From positions 124,001-188,000 of the forward strand of contig JANWYD010000007.1 in assembly GCA_025057155.1 (NCBI GenBank): a DNA stretch of 64,000 nt. Direction: 5' to 3'. Made by a program: the position numbers and the translations under genes. The DNA comes from Chloroflexaceae bacterium (GTDB taxonomy: Bacteria > Chloroflexota > Chloroflexia > Chloroflexales > Chloroflexaceae). Every line of letters begins with the position of its first letter. Position 1 is the first letter of the stretch. Shown one piece after another: positions 52,775-61,676 of the stretch. The notes under the pieces are model-generated. The model was not told the origin of the DNA. It saw only the letters and a program-made list of their open reading frames with translations, and ran no database searches.

Positions 52775-53443
52775 ATGTTCGAGTTTATCAGAGCCATGTG
52801 GGTGGGTACGATAGAAGCCATGCGCCTCAATCCGCGCGCCTTCGAGATCGTGGAGGCGAATCCCCGCACGGGCTGGGTGGTGCTCGCCGTGGCGATCGTG
52901 GGCGGCGCGTCGCTGTTGCTGGGCCAGAGCGTGATCCTCTTCGTCAACCGCGTTCGCCCGGGGCGCTTCGTGCTGAGTTTGCTGCTCAACGGCGTCGTCT
53001 TTGCGCTAAGCCTGATGGTCTGGGGAGCGGCAATCTGGCTGACGAGCAAGGCGCTCTTTCCCAATGAGATCCCGCTCTCGAAGGCCCTGCGCCTGACGGC
53101 CATGGGCGCGGCGCCGTATGTCTTCGGCTTCCTGGTGCTTTTGCCCTACGCGGGCAATTTCATCGGCAAGGTGCTGGCAGTCTGGAGCTTTCTGGTGGTG
53201 CTCGCGGCGATGACATCGCTGGCCAACGGAAACTTTGGCCCGGCGCTGGTTTGCACGGTGATCGGCTGGCTGCTCGTTATGGTGATGAGCGCGACGATCG
53301 GGCGGCCGGTGATCTACGCGCGGAATGCGATCTACCGGCGCATTACCGGCGCCGATCTCGACGCGAGCGTGCAGGATATTCTCACCCAGTTCGCCGCTCC
53401 GCCTGAAGAGGCCTCCAGCAAGAGCCGGAAAGGTGCGCCATGA
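52775..53443 (+). CDS. Yip-like integral membrane protein, block 2
   Basis: A 222-residue membrane protein with about five helices. The N-terminal cytosolic part MFEFIRAMWVGTIEAMRLNPRAFEIVEANP resembles the entry of Yip1-domain proteins. The segment SKALRLTAMGAAPYVFGFLV onwards and the tail RNAIYRRITGADLDASVQDIL parallel the block 1 protein at 20685-21365. Its TGA overlaps the ATG of the hydrolase gene (ATGA), a sign of translational coupling. Role unknown. Confidence 0.7.
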   Translation: MFEFIRAMWVGTIEAMRLNPRAFEIVEANPRTGWVVLAVAIVGGASLLLGQSVILFVNRVRPGRFVLSLLLNGVVFALSLMVWGAAIWLTSKALFPNEIPLSKALRLTAMGAAPYVFGFLVLLPYAGNFIGKVLAVWSFLVVLAAMTSLANGNFGPALVCTVIGWLLVMVMSATIGRPVIYARNAIYRRITGADLDASVQDILTQFAAPPEEASSKSRKGAP

Positions 53444-54519
53444 TACTCTCGACGCTAAGCCTGTTGCTCACTGGTCTGATCCTGCTGATTATCCTTGGCG
53501 CGCTGCTGGCCCCCTTCGAGAGCCTGGGGTGGTGGGCGGGCTGGTTCGGCGAGAAACCGGCGTTGCCCGGTCAGAAGATGACCGAGGCGCACAGGGCGAT
53601 ACCGGAACATCCGGCGGGATCGGCGGTGGTGTACCTGTCGGGCATCGGCGCGATTGACGCCGACTCGATCCCCCAGGAGGAGATAGACTGGGGAATGATG
53701 GCGATCAAGCGCCTGCCGGGGGTGCTGGTGGTGCCGGATGTGTATCCCTACTCGGTCACCAACGCCGGGTTGACCGCTGATCGCGGCTTCTCGCGGATCT
53801 ATCGCTGGATCGAGCAGCGGCGCCTGGAGAACCCCTACGACCTGTTGCAGTTTGTGATCAACCTGCGCAACCTGTTCCAGGTGGCCGTATCGGCCGACCG
53901 GCGCTACGGGCCGATCTACAATCTGGGGGTGGCGAACGAGATTGTCAAGGCCCTGGCGAACCGCGGCTACCGGGTGGGCAGCGGCAAGCCGGTGACGCTG
54001 GTCGGCTTCAGCGGGGGGGGGCAGATTTCCCTGGGGGCGGCGACCTACCTTGCCCCGGTGCTGAAGGCGCCTATCCGCATTATTTCGATCGGCGGGGTTA
54101 TGGCCGATGATCCGGGGTTGAACCACATCACCAGGCTCTACCATCTGTACGGTGAGGCCGACCCGGTGCAGAAGCTGGGCCACTGGCTCTACGCCGGGCG
54201 CTGGAAGTGGTTCCCGCAGAGCGACTGGAACCGCGCTATGGCTGCGGGCAAGATTGAGATGATCAGCATGGGGCCCATGGCTCACAACGGCGCGAAGAAC
54301 TACTTTGGCTGGACGGCCTTCACCCCCGAAGGAAAGTCCTATGCCATCGCCACGATTGACAAGATCGGCGATCTGCTGGCGAAAGACGGGTTGATCGACC
54401 CGGCGGCGTTGCAGGCGGCACGCGCGGCCAATGATCCTGAGGCCAGGGCCTATGAAGCTGCGCGTGTGGCCGAGGCCGCCCGCGCGAAGGAAAAGCAACG
54501 CCAGGCCAAGACAGCATAG
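53440..54519 (+). CDS. Membrane-anchored alpha/beta-hydrolase, block 2
   Basis: A 359-residue protein with an N-terminal membrane helix (about 3-26), the motif SLGWWAGWFG, and a hydrolase-like domain with nucleophile elbow GFSGGG (Ser191). Shared blocks with the block 1 protein are YLSGIGA, VAVSADRRYGPIYNLG and IISIGGVMAD, and a GPMAH motif that may carry the catalytic His. The tail is a charged helix rich in Ala, Arg and Lys. It overlaps the Yip-like gene by 4 bp and lies 13 bp before the 596-residue protein gene, so the three form one operon. Confidence 0.7.
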   Translation: MILSTLSLLLTGLILLIILGALLAPFESLGWWAGWFGEKPALPGQKMTEAHRAIPEHPAGSAVVYLSGIGAIDADSIPQEEIDWGMMAIKRLPGVLVVPDVYPYSVTNAGLTADRGFSRIYRWIEQRRLENPYDLLQFVINLRNLFQVAVSADRRYGPIYNLGVANEIVKALANRGYRVGSGKPVTLVGFSGGGQISLGAATYLAPVLKAPIRIISIGGVMADDPGLNHITRLYHLYGEADPVQKLGHWLYAGRWKWFPQSDWNRAMAAGKIEMISMGPMAHNGAKNYFGWTAFTPEGKSYAIATIDKIGDLLAKDGLIDPAALQAARAANDPEARAYEAARVAEAARAKEKQRQAKTA

Positions 54520-54532
54520 TGAGGATTGAGCC

Positions 54533-56323
54533 ATGCGGCGCAAACGAGAGCGGGTTCCCGTCGAGAGCAACTACGCGCGCTACCGCGCGGCGCAGTTCAA
54601 TCGGATCGAAGAGTATCCCGTCGCCCAGAGCCTGGACCCGGCCCGCTACCGCCCGGTGGGGGCGTGGATGGGGCGACTGGTCCTCCCCGCCATTCAGGAG
54701 CGGGCGCTGGTCCTGGGCGCCTGGATGGAGGTGCGTCATGCCCCCGAGTCCCACCGCGGGCTGGTAGGGACGCAGGTGCGCCTGCGCTGGATGTCCACCC
54801 CCGATCTCAACGCCCGGCTCTGGGGCGCGTCGCGCACCGTCGTGCTCGACGAGAACGCCTGGGAGTCGGTGGAGAAAGGGACAGTGGTGGGCGAGCGTCT
54901 GCACGGTCTGACCCACGTCAACCCGCTCGAGTCGCTGGCCGGCGCCCATCCCTACGATGACATCCTGGTGCGCCTCGATGGACCCGTCGCGGTGGATCTG
55001 GCTCCGGGCGATGGAGGCCCGCCAATCGTGACGATCAGCCGGATGCCGGTGGAGATCAGCGCGCCGTTCTACGCGCTGGCGCGGTTCCTCGGTCCTGCCG
55101 AGGCGCCCGACACCTACCGCGTGGTCCATTATCAGGCTGCGGCTGGCGACTTTAGCGGCCCTGAGGAAGTAGTGTACATGCCCGAGGTGATCCCGGACAT
55201 GCACGATACGCGCAATTTCACCGTCGCGGGCATCGAACGCTCGCCCTGCAACGAGCAGGGCTGGTACCTCTATGGCGCGCAGGATCGCCAGGGGCGCTTC
55301 GTGGTGCGGGCCGTGGCAGCGCGACAACTCTTGCGCCTCAATCCGCTCGCCGTGGTGGTGGGAAGCGGGGAAGCGATGGACTACCTGCGCCCGCGGCAGT
55401 GGCGGCGGGCCGCGGCCAAGGGGCAGGCCACCCAGGTCCTGCTGGTCCCCGACGGGATACACCCCGAGGCGGCGCGCGCCGGCTGGGGCGAGGGCGATCA
55501 GGCCCTGGTCATTCACATCTACGGCGGCATCGGCGGCAACAAGACTGAACCGGCGGCCCGCACGCCGCTCTACTGGGGCCATGTCGCCTTCGGCGTCGCC
55601 ACGGTCGTCCATGAGCCGCTGGCCGGCGAATTGAGCTTTGATATCGTCTATCACCAGGTCTACGCCCACAATGCCGATGGCCTTGCCTCCGGGGCGATCC
55701 ACTACAGCCGCTACAGCGGCGACCGGCAGTTCGGCTGGGCAGGCGTCCGGCCCATCCAGGATCTGCTGGTCAAGATTGACGCCCTGAGCGGCGCGTTTAC
55801 GATCTTCGACACCGAAGTTGCCGCGCTGGAGCAGATCTGCAAGTACCTTGAGGTCATGGAGGCGCGCTATCGGGTGGCCGACGGGCGCGGAGCCACCTTC
55901 GTCGGCGCGCTCAACAATTGCGCCCAGGACTCGGCCCAGGCGCTCTACATCGCCGTGCGCGAGGTGGGACGCATACTCGGGTCGCGGGCCGATGTGCGCG
56001 CCGAGATGACCGATACGCCGGAGGAGGCCCGGCGCCTCGAAGCGCTACAGGAGCTGGGGGAGGAGATCCGGCGGGTGTTGCTGCCCTGGGGGTCGGCGCG
56101 CAGCGACTGGGAGTACGAGGCCGCGGTGCTCGGCGGCGGTGGCTCCGGGCTGCTCGGCGCTATTGGCGATGCTATGAAGAGCTGGCGCACCATGCTGCCC
56201 CCGGTGATGGCCCGCGCCCTGGCCGAAGTCTTCCTCGAACAGGGCGCCACAATCTACGCCCTGCGCACCTACCAGGTCGGCGGCGATGACCCGGATGTTG
56301 AGCCGATTGTGCCGAATGTGTAA
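54533..56323 (+). CDS. Unrecognised 596-residue soluble protein of the Yip-hydrolase operon
   Basis: The family was not recognised. The protein has no signal peptide or membrane helix. Notable blocks are YRPVGAWMGRLVLPAIQER (39-57), HGLTHVNPLESLAGAHPYDD, VIHIYGGIGGNK (326-337), YWGHVAFG (347-354) and ALNNCAQDSAQALY (459-472). A Cys (463) in an NNCxQDS context and a His (350) in GHVAFG ahead of it could form the pair of a permuted papain-like/NlpC-type hydrolase, but this is speculation. The gene follows the anchored hydrolase by 13 bp and is probably co-translated with it. Confidence 0.6.
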   Translation: MRRKRERVPVESNYARYRAAQFNRIEEYPVAQSLDPARYRPVGAWMGRLVLPAIQERALVLGAWMEVRHAPESHRGLVGTQVRLRWMSTPDLNARLWGASRTVVLDENAWESVEKGTVVGERLHGLTHVNPLESLAGAHPYDDILVRLDGPVAVDLAPGDGGPPIVTISRMPVEISAPFYALARFLGPAEAPDTYRVVHYQAAAGDFSGPEEVVYMPEVIPDMHDTRNFTVAGIERSPCNEQGWYLYGAQDRQGRFVVRAVAARQLLRLNPLAVVVGSGEAMDYLRPRQWRRAAAKGQATQVLLVPDGIHPEAARAGWGEGDQALVIHIYGGIGGNKTEPAARTPLYWGHVAFGVATVVHEPLAGELSFDIVYHQVYAHNADGLASGAIHYSRYSGDRQFGWAGVRPIQDLLVKIDALSGAFTIFDTEVAALEQICKYLEVMEARYRVADGRGATFVGALNNCAQDSAQALYIAVREVGRILGSRADVRAEMTDTPEEARRLEALQELGEEIRRVLLPWGSARSDWEYEAAVLGGGGSGLLGAIGDAMKSWRTMLPPVMARALAEVFLEQGATIYALRTYQVGGDDPDVEPIVPNV

Positions 56324-56430
56324 CTTCCCGGAAGGAATACGGCAACAACGGGTTTCTCCTGCCAGCGCAACCCGGAGGGTTGCGCCAGCGGGGAAATCCA
56401 GTTAGCCCCTTGTTGCCGAGGGGAGTGGAG

Positions 56431-56457
56431 TTCCGGGAGAGAGTCGCCCTCCCGGAA
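56431..56457. repeat. R3-type hairpin
   Basis: TTCCGGGAG and CTCCCGGAA, 9-bp stem, placed about 110 bp after the 596-residue protein gene. Confidence 0.55.
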
Positions 56458-56516
56458 AAATTCGCTTGCAGCCCATTGTCGCGCGGCGAAGCCGCACTGA
56501 TGAAAGAGGAACCTGT

Positions 56517-56885
56517 ATGCAGCTTCTGCTGCGCTGGCTGTTGACGGCCGTGGCGCTGGCGATTACCGCCTGGATCGTGCCGGGCATCACCGTGGAAGGT
56601 CAGACGGGCATCTTCGCCGTGCTGGTGATGGCGGTGGTCTTCGGGTTCGTCAACGCCTTTATCCGGCCCTTGCTCAAACTGCTGTCGTGTCCCTTGATTA
56701 TTCTGACCCTGGGCCTGTTCACCCTGGTCATCAATGCCATCAGTTTCTCCCTCTCGTCGTGGATCGCCCAGAACGTGTTCGGGGCGAAATTCATCGTTGA
56801 TGGCTTCTGGCCGGCCTTCTGGGGGGCAATTGTAGTGTCGATCGTCTCGTTCCTTCTCTCGCTCTTGCTGCCAGATAAGGATTAG
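56517..56885 (+). CDS. Small four-helix membrane protein (phage-holin-4/YvlD-like), block 2
   Basis: A 122-residue protein with four membrane helices. The signature WIVPGITVEG, FVNAFIRPLLKLLSCPLIILTLGLF and VINAISFSLSSWIA matches the phage-holin-4 (YvlD) family well. It is a chromosomal membrane protein of unclear role, often linked to envelope stress. The start is ATG 56517 after AAGAGGAA. The weaker relative at 27146-27538 is in block 1. Confidence 0.85.
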   Translation: MQLLLRWLLTAVALAITAWIVPGITVEGQTGIFAVLVMAVVFGFVNAFIRPLLKLLSCPLIILTLGLFTLVINAISFSLSSWIAQNVFGAKFIVDGFWPAFWGAIVVSIVSFLLSLLLPDKD

Positions 56886-56919
56886 CGTCGCAAAGGGCTT
56901 ATCCGGCTATCTCCGGTCT

Positions 56920-56938
56920 GGGAGGGCTGCGCCCTCCC
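56920..56938 (+). terminator. R3 hairpin after the holin-like gene
   Basis: GGGAGGGC-TGC-GCCCTCCC, perfect 8-bp stem, 35 bp after the stop codon. No T-tract. Confidence 0.5.
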
Positions 56939-56972
56939 GGGAACGCTCCTTACGCACTCGCCTGTGAGGAGG

Positions 56973-56995
56973 GCGGGGAAACCAGGTTTCCCCGC
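56973..56995. repeat. R4 hairpin
   Basis: GCGGGGAAACC-A-GGTTTCCCCGC, perfect 11-bp stem; a second copy of this class is at 58831-58856 and a related one at 51823-51857. Confidence 0.65.
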
Positions 56996-57047
56996 GCCCC
57001 TGCCGATGGAGGGTTTGGGAAGGCTGCGCCCTTCCGGGAACTTCCCG

Positions 57048-57761
57048 ATGAAAGCCTTGCTCCAACTCGTAGAAGCCTACACCGTTGCCTCGCTCAACGA
57101 CGCGGTGCGGGAGCTTGAGCGGCAGTTCCCGGAGGCGCTCTGGTCGGTCGGGCGCGACTCGAACCAGGTGGCCCTGACCTTCGATGACGGGCCGCACGAG
57201 CGCGATACGCCCGCGCTGCTGGCGGCGCTGGCCAGACACGGTGTGACGGCCACTTTCTCCTGGCTTGGCGAGCGGGTGGAGCGAATGCCGGAACTGGCAG
57301 CCGCCGCAGCCGCTGCCGGTCACCAGTTGATGATCCACGGCTACCGGCACCGTTCGTTCCTCGTGGAGCGTCCCGAGGCGCTGCATGCCATGCTTGACCG
57401 GACGCGGGAGTTGCTGGCGCGCTACAGCGGGCGCGATCCGGCGACGATCACCTGCGTGCGCCCGCCTTACGGGCACTTGAGCCGGACGCTTGCCCGGCGC
57501 CTGCTGAGCTGGGGCTACCAGCCGGTCATCTGCAGCATTATGCCAGTGCACTGGCTGTTGCCCGCGGAACTGAGCGTGCGCCAGGTTGTGCGCCAGACGG
57601 AGGGCGGATCGCTTATTGTCCTGCATGAGACGCTGCCCGGCCCTCCGGTGGCCGAGTTGACCGATCAGATTCTCACCCGGCTGGCCGATCGGGGCTTCAG
57701 CTATGTTACGGTCGATACCCTACGCGCAGAGCGCGCCGCGCTGGGCGGCGCGCTGGGTTAG
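57048..57761 (+). CDS. Polysaccharide deacetylase (CE4 family)
   Basis: A 237-residue NodB-fold deacetylase acting on acetylated sugars of peptidoglycan or exopolysaccharide. Motif 1 is TFDDGPH (Asp46, Asp47), motif 2 HGYRHR (His97, His101 as metal ligands), and motif 3 RPPYGHLS. A cleavable signal peptide was not evident, and the N-terminus is the helix MKALLQLVEAYTVASLND. The frame extends to 56964 through repeat DNA; ATG 57048 is used. It lies 16 bp before the stop-to-start junction of the DUF937-like gene. Confidence 0.9.
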   Translation: MKALLQLVEAYTVASLNDAVRELERQFPEALWSVGRDSNQVALTFDDGPHERDTPALLAALARHGVTATFSWLGERVERMPELAAAAAAAGHQLMIHGYRHRSFLVERPEALHAMLDRTRELLARYSGRDPATITCVRPPYGHLSRTLARRLLSWGYQPVICSIMPVHWLLPAELSVRQVVRQTEGGSLIVLHETLPGPPVAELTDQILTRLADRGFSYVTVDTLRAERAALGGALG

Positions 57762-57783
57762 CTCAGGTAAGGAGAGCATGCCA

Positions 57784-58752
57784 ATGTCCACGATGTTTGC
57801 TCCGCTTGAGGCGGTGATGACGCCAGAAATGTACGCGAAGGTTGGCGAGCGGTTTGGGGTTCCTGGCGACATGGTGCAGAAGGGCATCAACGTCGCCCTT
57901 CCGCTGCTGACCCGGGGACTGTCTATGGCCGCCGACACCCCTGAAGGTCAGGTCGCGATTGCTGAGGCGGTAAAGGAAGCTGACGCGGGAGTGCTGGGCA
58001 ACCTGACCAGTTTTCTGGGCTCGCTGAGTGGAAGCGAAGCCGGCGCAACCATGTTGACGCGACTCTTCGGCGATGAAAGCCGTGTCGTGACCGCAGGGAT
58101 CAAAGAGGCTACCGGACTTGATATCACGCCGGTCGTCGGGATGCTCGGCCCGCTCATCCTCGGCTTCCTCAACAGCACTGCGCAGAAAGAAGGCATGGAC
58201 ACCAATGCGCTGATTAAGAAGATCAAGAGCGAGGCGCGCAGCGTCGAGCGGCGCAAGAGTGACGAGGCCACCCTGGTCAACGACGTGCTCGGGAAGGTCA
58301 CCGAGGTGCGCGCGATGAAGGGGCGCTTCTCGGCCCAGGAGTGGGCGCAGGTGCGCAACGGGCCGATGGCGGCCACGACCCTGGTGATCGCTGCCTCGCC
58401 CTCCAGCGCCGGCAAGACGGCCCAGGAGATGGCCGCGGCGCTGGACTCGGTGCGCGAGTCGGTGAAGGATGCGGCTCCGACCAGCCTGCTCGCGGCCCTC
58501 TACCACCCTGGCGTGGATGATCTGACCGCCGAGGGCATTACTGACGCGCTGGGGGCGGCGAAGCAGGCGGCGGCGCTGGTGGAGAAGAACGTTCCAGAGG
58601 AGGCTAAGGCGTACAAGGAGTTGCTGGTGAAGGCCGCCTACGCCGCGGCAGAGTCGGTCAAAGAGGGCGGGTTCCTGGGGATCGGCGGCAAGAAGGTTAC
58701 GCCCGAGGAACAGGCGGCGATTGACGCCCTCGTCGCCGCCCTAGGGGTATAG
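57784..58752 (+). CDS. DUF937-like protein with C-terminal FSAQEW domain, block 2
   Basis: A 322-residue soluble protein. Residues about 1-180 are helical with the pattern GVPGDMVQKGINVALPLLTRGLS, ..NLTSFLGSLSGSEAG, reminiscent of DUF937 proteins, which form helical bundles. Residues 195-322 start GRFSAQEWAQVRNGPM and end EGGFLGIGGKKVTPEEQAAI, matching the stand-alone protein at 29374-29850. ATG 57784 is 9 nt after GGAG; ATG 57778 is an alternative. Function unknown. Confidence 0.7.
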   Translation: MSTMFAPLEAVMTPEMYAKVGERFGVPGDMVQKGINVALPLLTRGLSMAADTPEGQVAIAEAVKEADAGVLGNLTSFLGSLSGSEAGATMLTRLFGDESRVVTAGIKEATGLDITPVVGMLGPLILGFLNSTAQKEGMDTNALIKKIKSEARSVERRKSDEATLVNDVLGKVTEVRAMKGRFSAQEWAQVRNGPMAATTLVIAASPSSAGKTAQEMAAALDSVRESVKDAAPTSLLAALYHPGVDDLTAEGITDALGAAKQAAALVEKNVPEEAKAYKELLVKAAYAAAESVKEGGFLGIGGKKVTPEEQAAIDALVAALGV

Positions 58753-58830
58753 CCCCGGCCTTCTTGCCGCGAGGGTCCGCGAGGGCTGCGCCCTTCCAGG
58801 AACTCTCCCTCGCCGGTCGGTTGTGAGGGG

Positions 58831-58856
58831 GGTGGGGAAACCTGGTTGCCCCACGC
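58831..58856. repeat. R4 hairpin, second copy
   Basis: GGTGGGGAAACC and GGTTGCCCCACG around a T, one mismatch; located before the Ig-like protein gene. Confidence 0.5.
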
Positions 58857-58877
58857 CCCTGCCCGAGGGAAGGGTCC

Positions 58878-58896
58878 GGGAGGGCTGCGCCCTCCC
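58878..58896. repeat. R3 hairpin
   Basis: GGGAGGGC-TGC-GCCCTCCC, perfect. Identical stem and loop to 56920-56938. Confidence 0.6.
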
Positions 58897-58927
58897 CGTA
58901 GCGTTTCATCGAAACAAGGGAGTCCTC

Positions 58928-59944
58928 ATGCGCGTCGTTGCGCGCCTCGCCGCATTACTGCTGGCCGTGCTGGCAGCAGTCTTTCTCGGCATTGGCCCGG
59001 CGCGGGCCCAGGATGTCAGCGTCTCGCCCGACATCGGCCCCCCCGGTACGACCTTTCACTTCAGCACCGGCGGCTTCGCGCCCAATGAAATCGTGCGCGT
59101 GGCGTATCGCACCCCCTCGGGGCGGGTCCTCCGCTTCGCCGATAGCGCCGGCTTCGATATTAACCTCTTCGCCGATAGCGCCGGACGGGTGACGTGGAGC
59201 TATACCAGTTCGCCAGACGCCGAGTCGGGGGTGTACATCGCCGAGGCCAGCAACATCGGCGAGCGGGTGCAGCGGCGCCTCGGCTTTGTGATCCAGGCTG
59301 GCGCCGTGCCCCAGGAAACCCTGCCCCCCGTGCCGCAGGGCAGCGTGGTGGTGCGCCCTAAAGTGGGGCCGCCCGGCCAGTTGTTTGTCTTTCGCGCCGG
59401 CGGCTTCAAACCCACCGAGCGGGTGGGCATCTGGCTGCACTCTCCCGATGGGAGCGTTTCGACCCTGACCATCGACATCAGCGGGCGCGCCGTGTTCTTT
59501 GCCGATCGCAACGGCGACCTGCAATGGACCGTGGGAACCCGCGCCGATACTCCCGAGGGGCGCTACGTGGCGGTCGCGGCAGGTACAGTCAGCGGCGAGG
59601 TGCGGATCGCTGATCTGATCGTTGATCGAAAGGCCGGTCAGAGCGCGCCCGGGCCGACCGACAACGCTTTCGTGACGCCGGTTACGGGGCCGCCGGGTAC
59701 CAGCTTCGCCTTCACGGCCACGGGCTTCTTGCCCCTGGAGGGGATCGGGATCTGGATCCACCGGCCCGATGGCAGCATTGCCGCCATCAGCGCCGATGGG
59801 GCCGACGTGCAGGCCGATCGCGCCGGCGCGGCACGCTGGAGCGTCACTGCCGGCCCGGGACTTGCCGCTGGCGTGTATGCCATGGTCGCCGAGGGCATCA
59901 TCAGCACCCAGGTGCGGGTGGTGCGCTTCGAGGTGCGCCCCTGA
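58928..59944 (+). CDS. Secreted protein of three Ig-like repeats
   Basis: A 338-residue exported protein. A signal peptide (1-27, cut near ARAQD) is followed by three similar beta-sandwich repeats of about 100 residues, each beginning (V)xPxxGPPGTxFxFxxxGFxPxE and containing a GxxxW strand and a G(R/V)Y(V/I)A(V/M)A turn. Such repeats resemble bacterial Ig-like or CARDB-type surface modules. The repeats include about 20-residue spacers rich in Pro and Gln. No enzymatic motif is visible. The gene's ATG follows AAGGGAG. Confidence 0.75.
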   Translation: MRVVARLAALLLAVLAAVFLGIGPARAQDVSVSPDIGPPGTTFHFSTGGFAPNEIVRVAYRTPSGRVLRFADSAGFDINLFADSAGRVTWSYTSSPDAESGVYIAEASNIGERVQRRLGFVIQAGAVPQETLPPVPQGSVVVRPKVGPPGQLFVFRAGGFKPTERVGIWLHSPDGSVSTLTIDISGRAVFFADRNGDLQWTVGTRADTPEGRYVAVAAGTVSGEVRIADLIVDRKAGQSAPGPTDNAFVTPVTGPPGTSFAFTATGFLPLEGIGIWIHRPDGSIAAISADGADVQADRAGAARWSVTAGPGLAAGVYAMVAEGIISTQVRVVRFEVRP

Positions 59945-60017
59945 TACCCATGTCGCCCCCTGCTCGCGGAGAGGGGCTGAGAGAGCCGCGCCCGCTCGGA
60001 GCGCAAGGGGAGGATCC

Positions 60018-60036
60018 GGGAGGGCTACGCCCTCCC
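60018..60036 (+). terminator. R3 hairpin after the Ig-like protein gene
   Basis: GGGAGGGC-TAC-GCCCTCCC, perfect 8-bp stem, about 70 bp after the stop codon. Confidence 0.5.
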
Positions 60037-60158
60037 AGGAGAATCTAACCCGACCATCGGGGGCGCCGGGTTGCCCATCCCCCGCCTGCCCGCGGAGAGG
60101 GGCTGAGAGAGCCGCGCCCGCTCAGAGCGCAATCGGATCCAGGTTATTGGATTGCGCT

Positions 60159-61385
60159 CTAATATAGCCACTCCTCGATATGGTAGAGGGCCACGCGGGG
60201 GCGCCCGGCGGTGGCCGCGCGCGCGCCGGTTTTCAACTCTTCAAGCTGGGCTGCGAGTTCAGCGGGGGACAGGGGCGTGAGGCCCAGGGTGCGGGCGCGG
60301 CGCGCGTAGTCGCTATCGTCGGCCACGATCAGCGGCGAGATGTAAACCAGGTCGTCCGCATCGAGTTCCATGGCCGAGAGCGCCGCCAGCGACCGGGCCA
60401 CGTGCCGGCGCGCGAGATCGGCCCCGCCCGCCCCGGCCAGCAGAATGACACCCACTTGCAGGCCCACCGCTTTCAGTTGCACCACCGTTTCGACCCCCTG
60501 CTGCGGCGAGCCGGGCTTGTTGAGCAGGCGGAACACCGCGTCGTCGCCGCTTTCCAGCCCGATGTAGACCCGTCGCAGCCCCAGGTCGCGCAACTCGGCG
60601 TACTGCTCGCTGCTCTTCCGCGCAGCGCCGAAGATGTCGAGGAAGGCGTAGAAGTCGGGGGAAGGTCCCTCCTCGCCGCCGGGAAACTCCTCGCGAATGA
60701 CTGCGAACAGCTCGCGCAGGCGCGGCTGGGGAACGATAAGCGCATTCGCGTCGCCGAGAAAGATCGAGCGCCGCAGGCTGATGCCGCGCCCGAGGAAGGC
60801 TTTGACCTGGCGAATGTGCTCCCGCAACGCCGCAGCCGTCTTAATCCGGAAGCGCCGATCGCGATAAAAGCTACAGAAGCTGCAGCGGTTCCAGCTACAG
60901 CCCTCGGTGACCTGTAGCACCAGGGCGCGATACTGATCAGGCGGGACAATGCTGACCGGCCGGTAGATGCGTAGAAACCGTTCCCGATCCGCGCGCGCGC
61001 GGGCCTCGTCCCAGGCCAGAATATGCTCAAGCCAGGCGCGCACCTCGTCCGATACCGATTCGGCAATGCCGGCGGCGATGCGGCGCACATGCTCGCGCAC
61101 GGTGGCGCGCAATTCAGTCGCCTCGTCGTTAGAGAGGAGTCGGCGCAGCTTAGACGCGCCGGGGCGGGAGACCTTCATGAGGATCAGCCCCGACAGCCCG
61201 AAGCGGTAGTTGCAGCCATTGAGGAAACAACTCACCGGCCGCCCCTCACGGTCGAAGACGAAGGTGGCGCGCAGGTTGTCGGAAAGCGTCAGCGCCCACG
61301 GCTGCGCATTGACATAAATGTTGCCTGTCTGTGGAGTGCTGATCACCTGCGTGGCAGGCGCGACCGCCGTACCTTGCGTGTTCAT
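60159..61385 (-). CDS. Radical SAM protein
   Basis: A 408-residue enzyme with the iron-sulfur motif CSWNRCSFC (Cys163, Cys168, Cys171, CX4CX2C), a variant typical of some HemN-like and B12-type radical SAM groups. Other family signs are the IFLGDANALIVPQPRLREL strand and the YIGLESGDDAVFRLLNK block with the SAM-contacting Glu. The N-terminal 150 residues carry an extra domain (TLSDNLRATFVFDREGRPVSC). The reaction is unknown. ATG 61385 gives this N-terminus; the frame to 61535 is not conserved. Confidence 0.85.
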   Translation of the reverse strand: MNTQGTAVAPATQVISTPQTGNIYVNAQPWALTLSDNLRATFVFDREGRPVSCFLNGCNYRFGLSGLILMKVSRPGASKLRRLLSNDEATELRATVREHVRRIAAGIAESVSDEVRAWLEHILAWDEARARADRERFLRIYRPVSIVPPDQYRALVLQVTEGCSWNRCSFCSFYRDRRFRIKTAAALREHIRQVKAFLGRGISLRRSIFLGDANALIVPQPRLRELFAVIREEFPGGEEGPSPDFYAFLDIFGAARKSSEQYAELRDLGLRRVYIGLESGDDAVFRLLNKPGSPQQGVETVVQLKAVGLQVGVILLAGAGGADLARRHVARSLAALSAMELDADDLVYISPLIVADDSDYARRARTLGLTPLSPAELAAQLEELKTGARAATAGRPRVALYHIEEWLY

Positions 61386-61676
61386 CGGCGATCTTCCTTC
61401 TGTGGTTCGGCATATCCATCGGCAGAGAGAGGCGCCTGCGAGGCGCAGCTCTCCCAGCCCCTGCCGTCTACAGGACATGTTCGCGTTTATGTTGCATCTC
61501 ATCATAGCGCACCGGCGTAATGATGGGAGTAACAAAGTCTTTACGCCCGGTGAGCAAGTCGGGCCGACGGATGAGCGCCGCTAATCCTTCGGCCCGACCG
61601 GGCGAGGGTTCTGGCCCAACCGGACGAGGGCCGGCCCATCACCCGGGCTCGGACGGAAGAGACGTGTCAGATGAGT

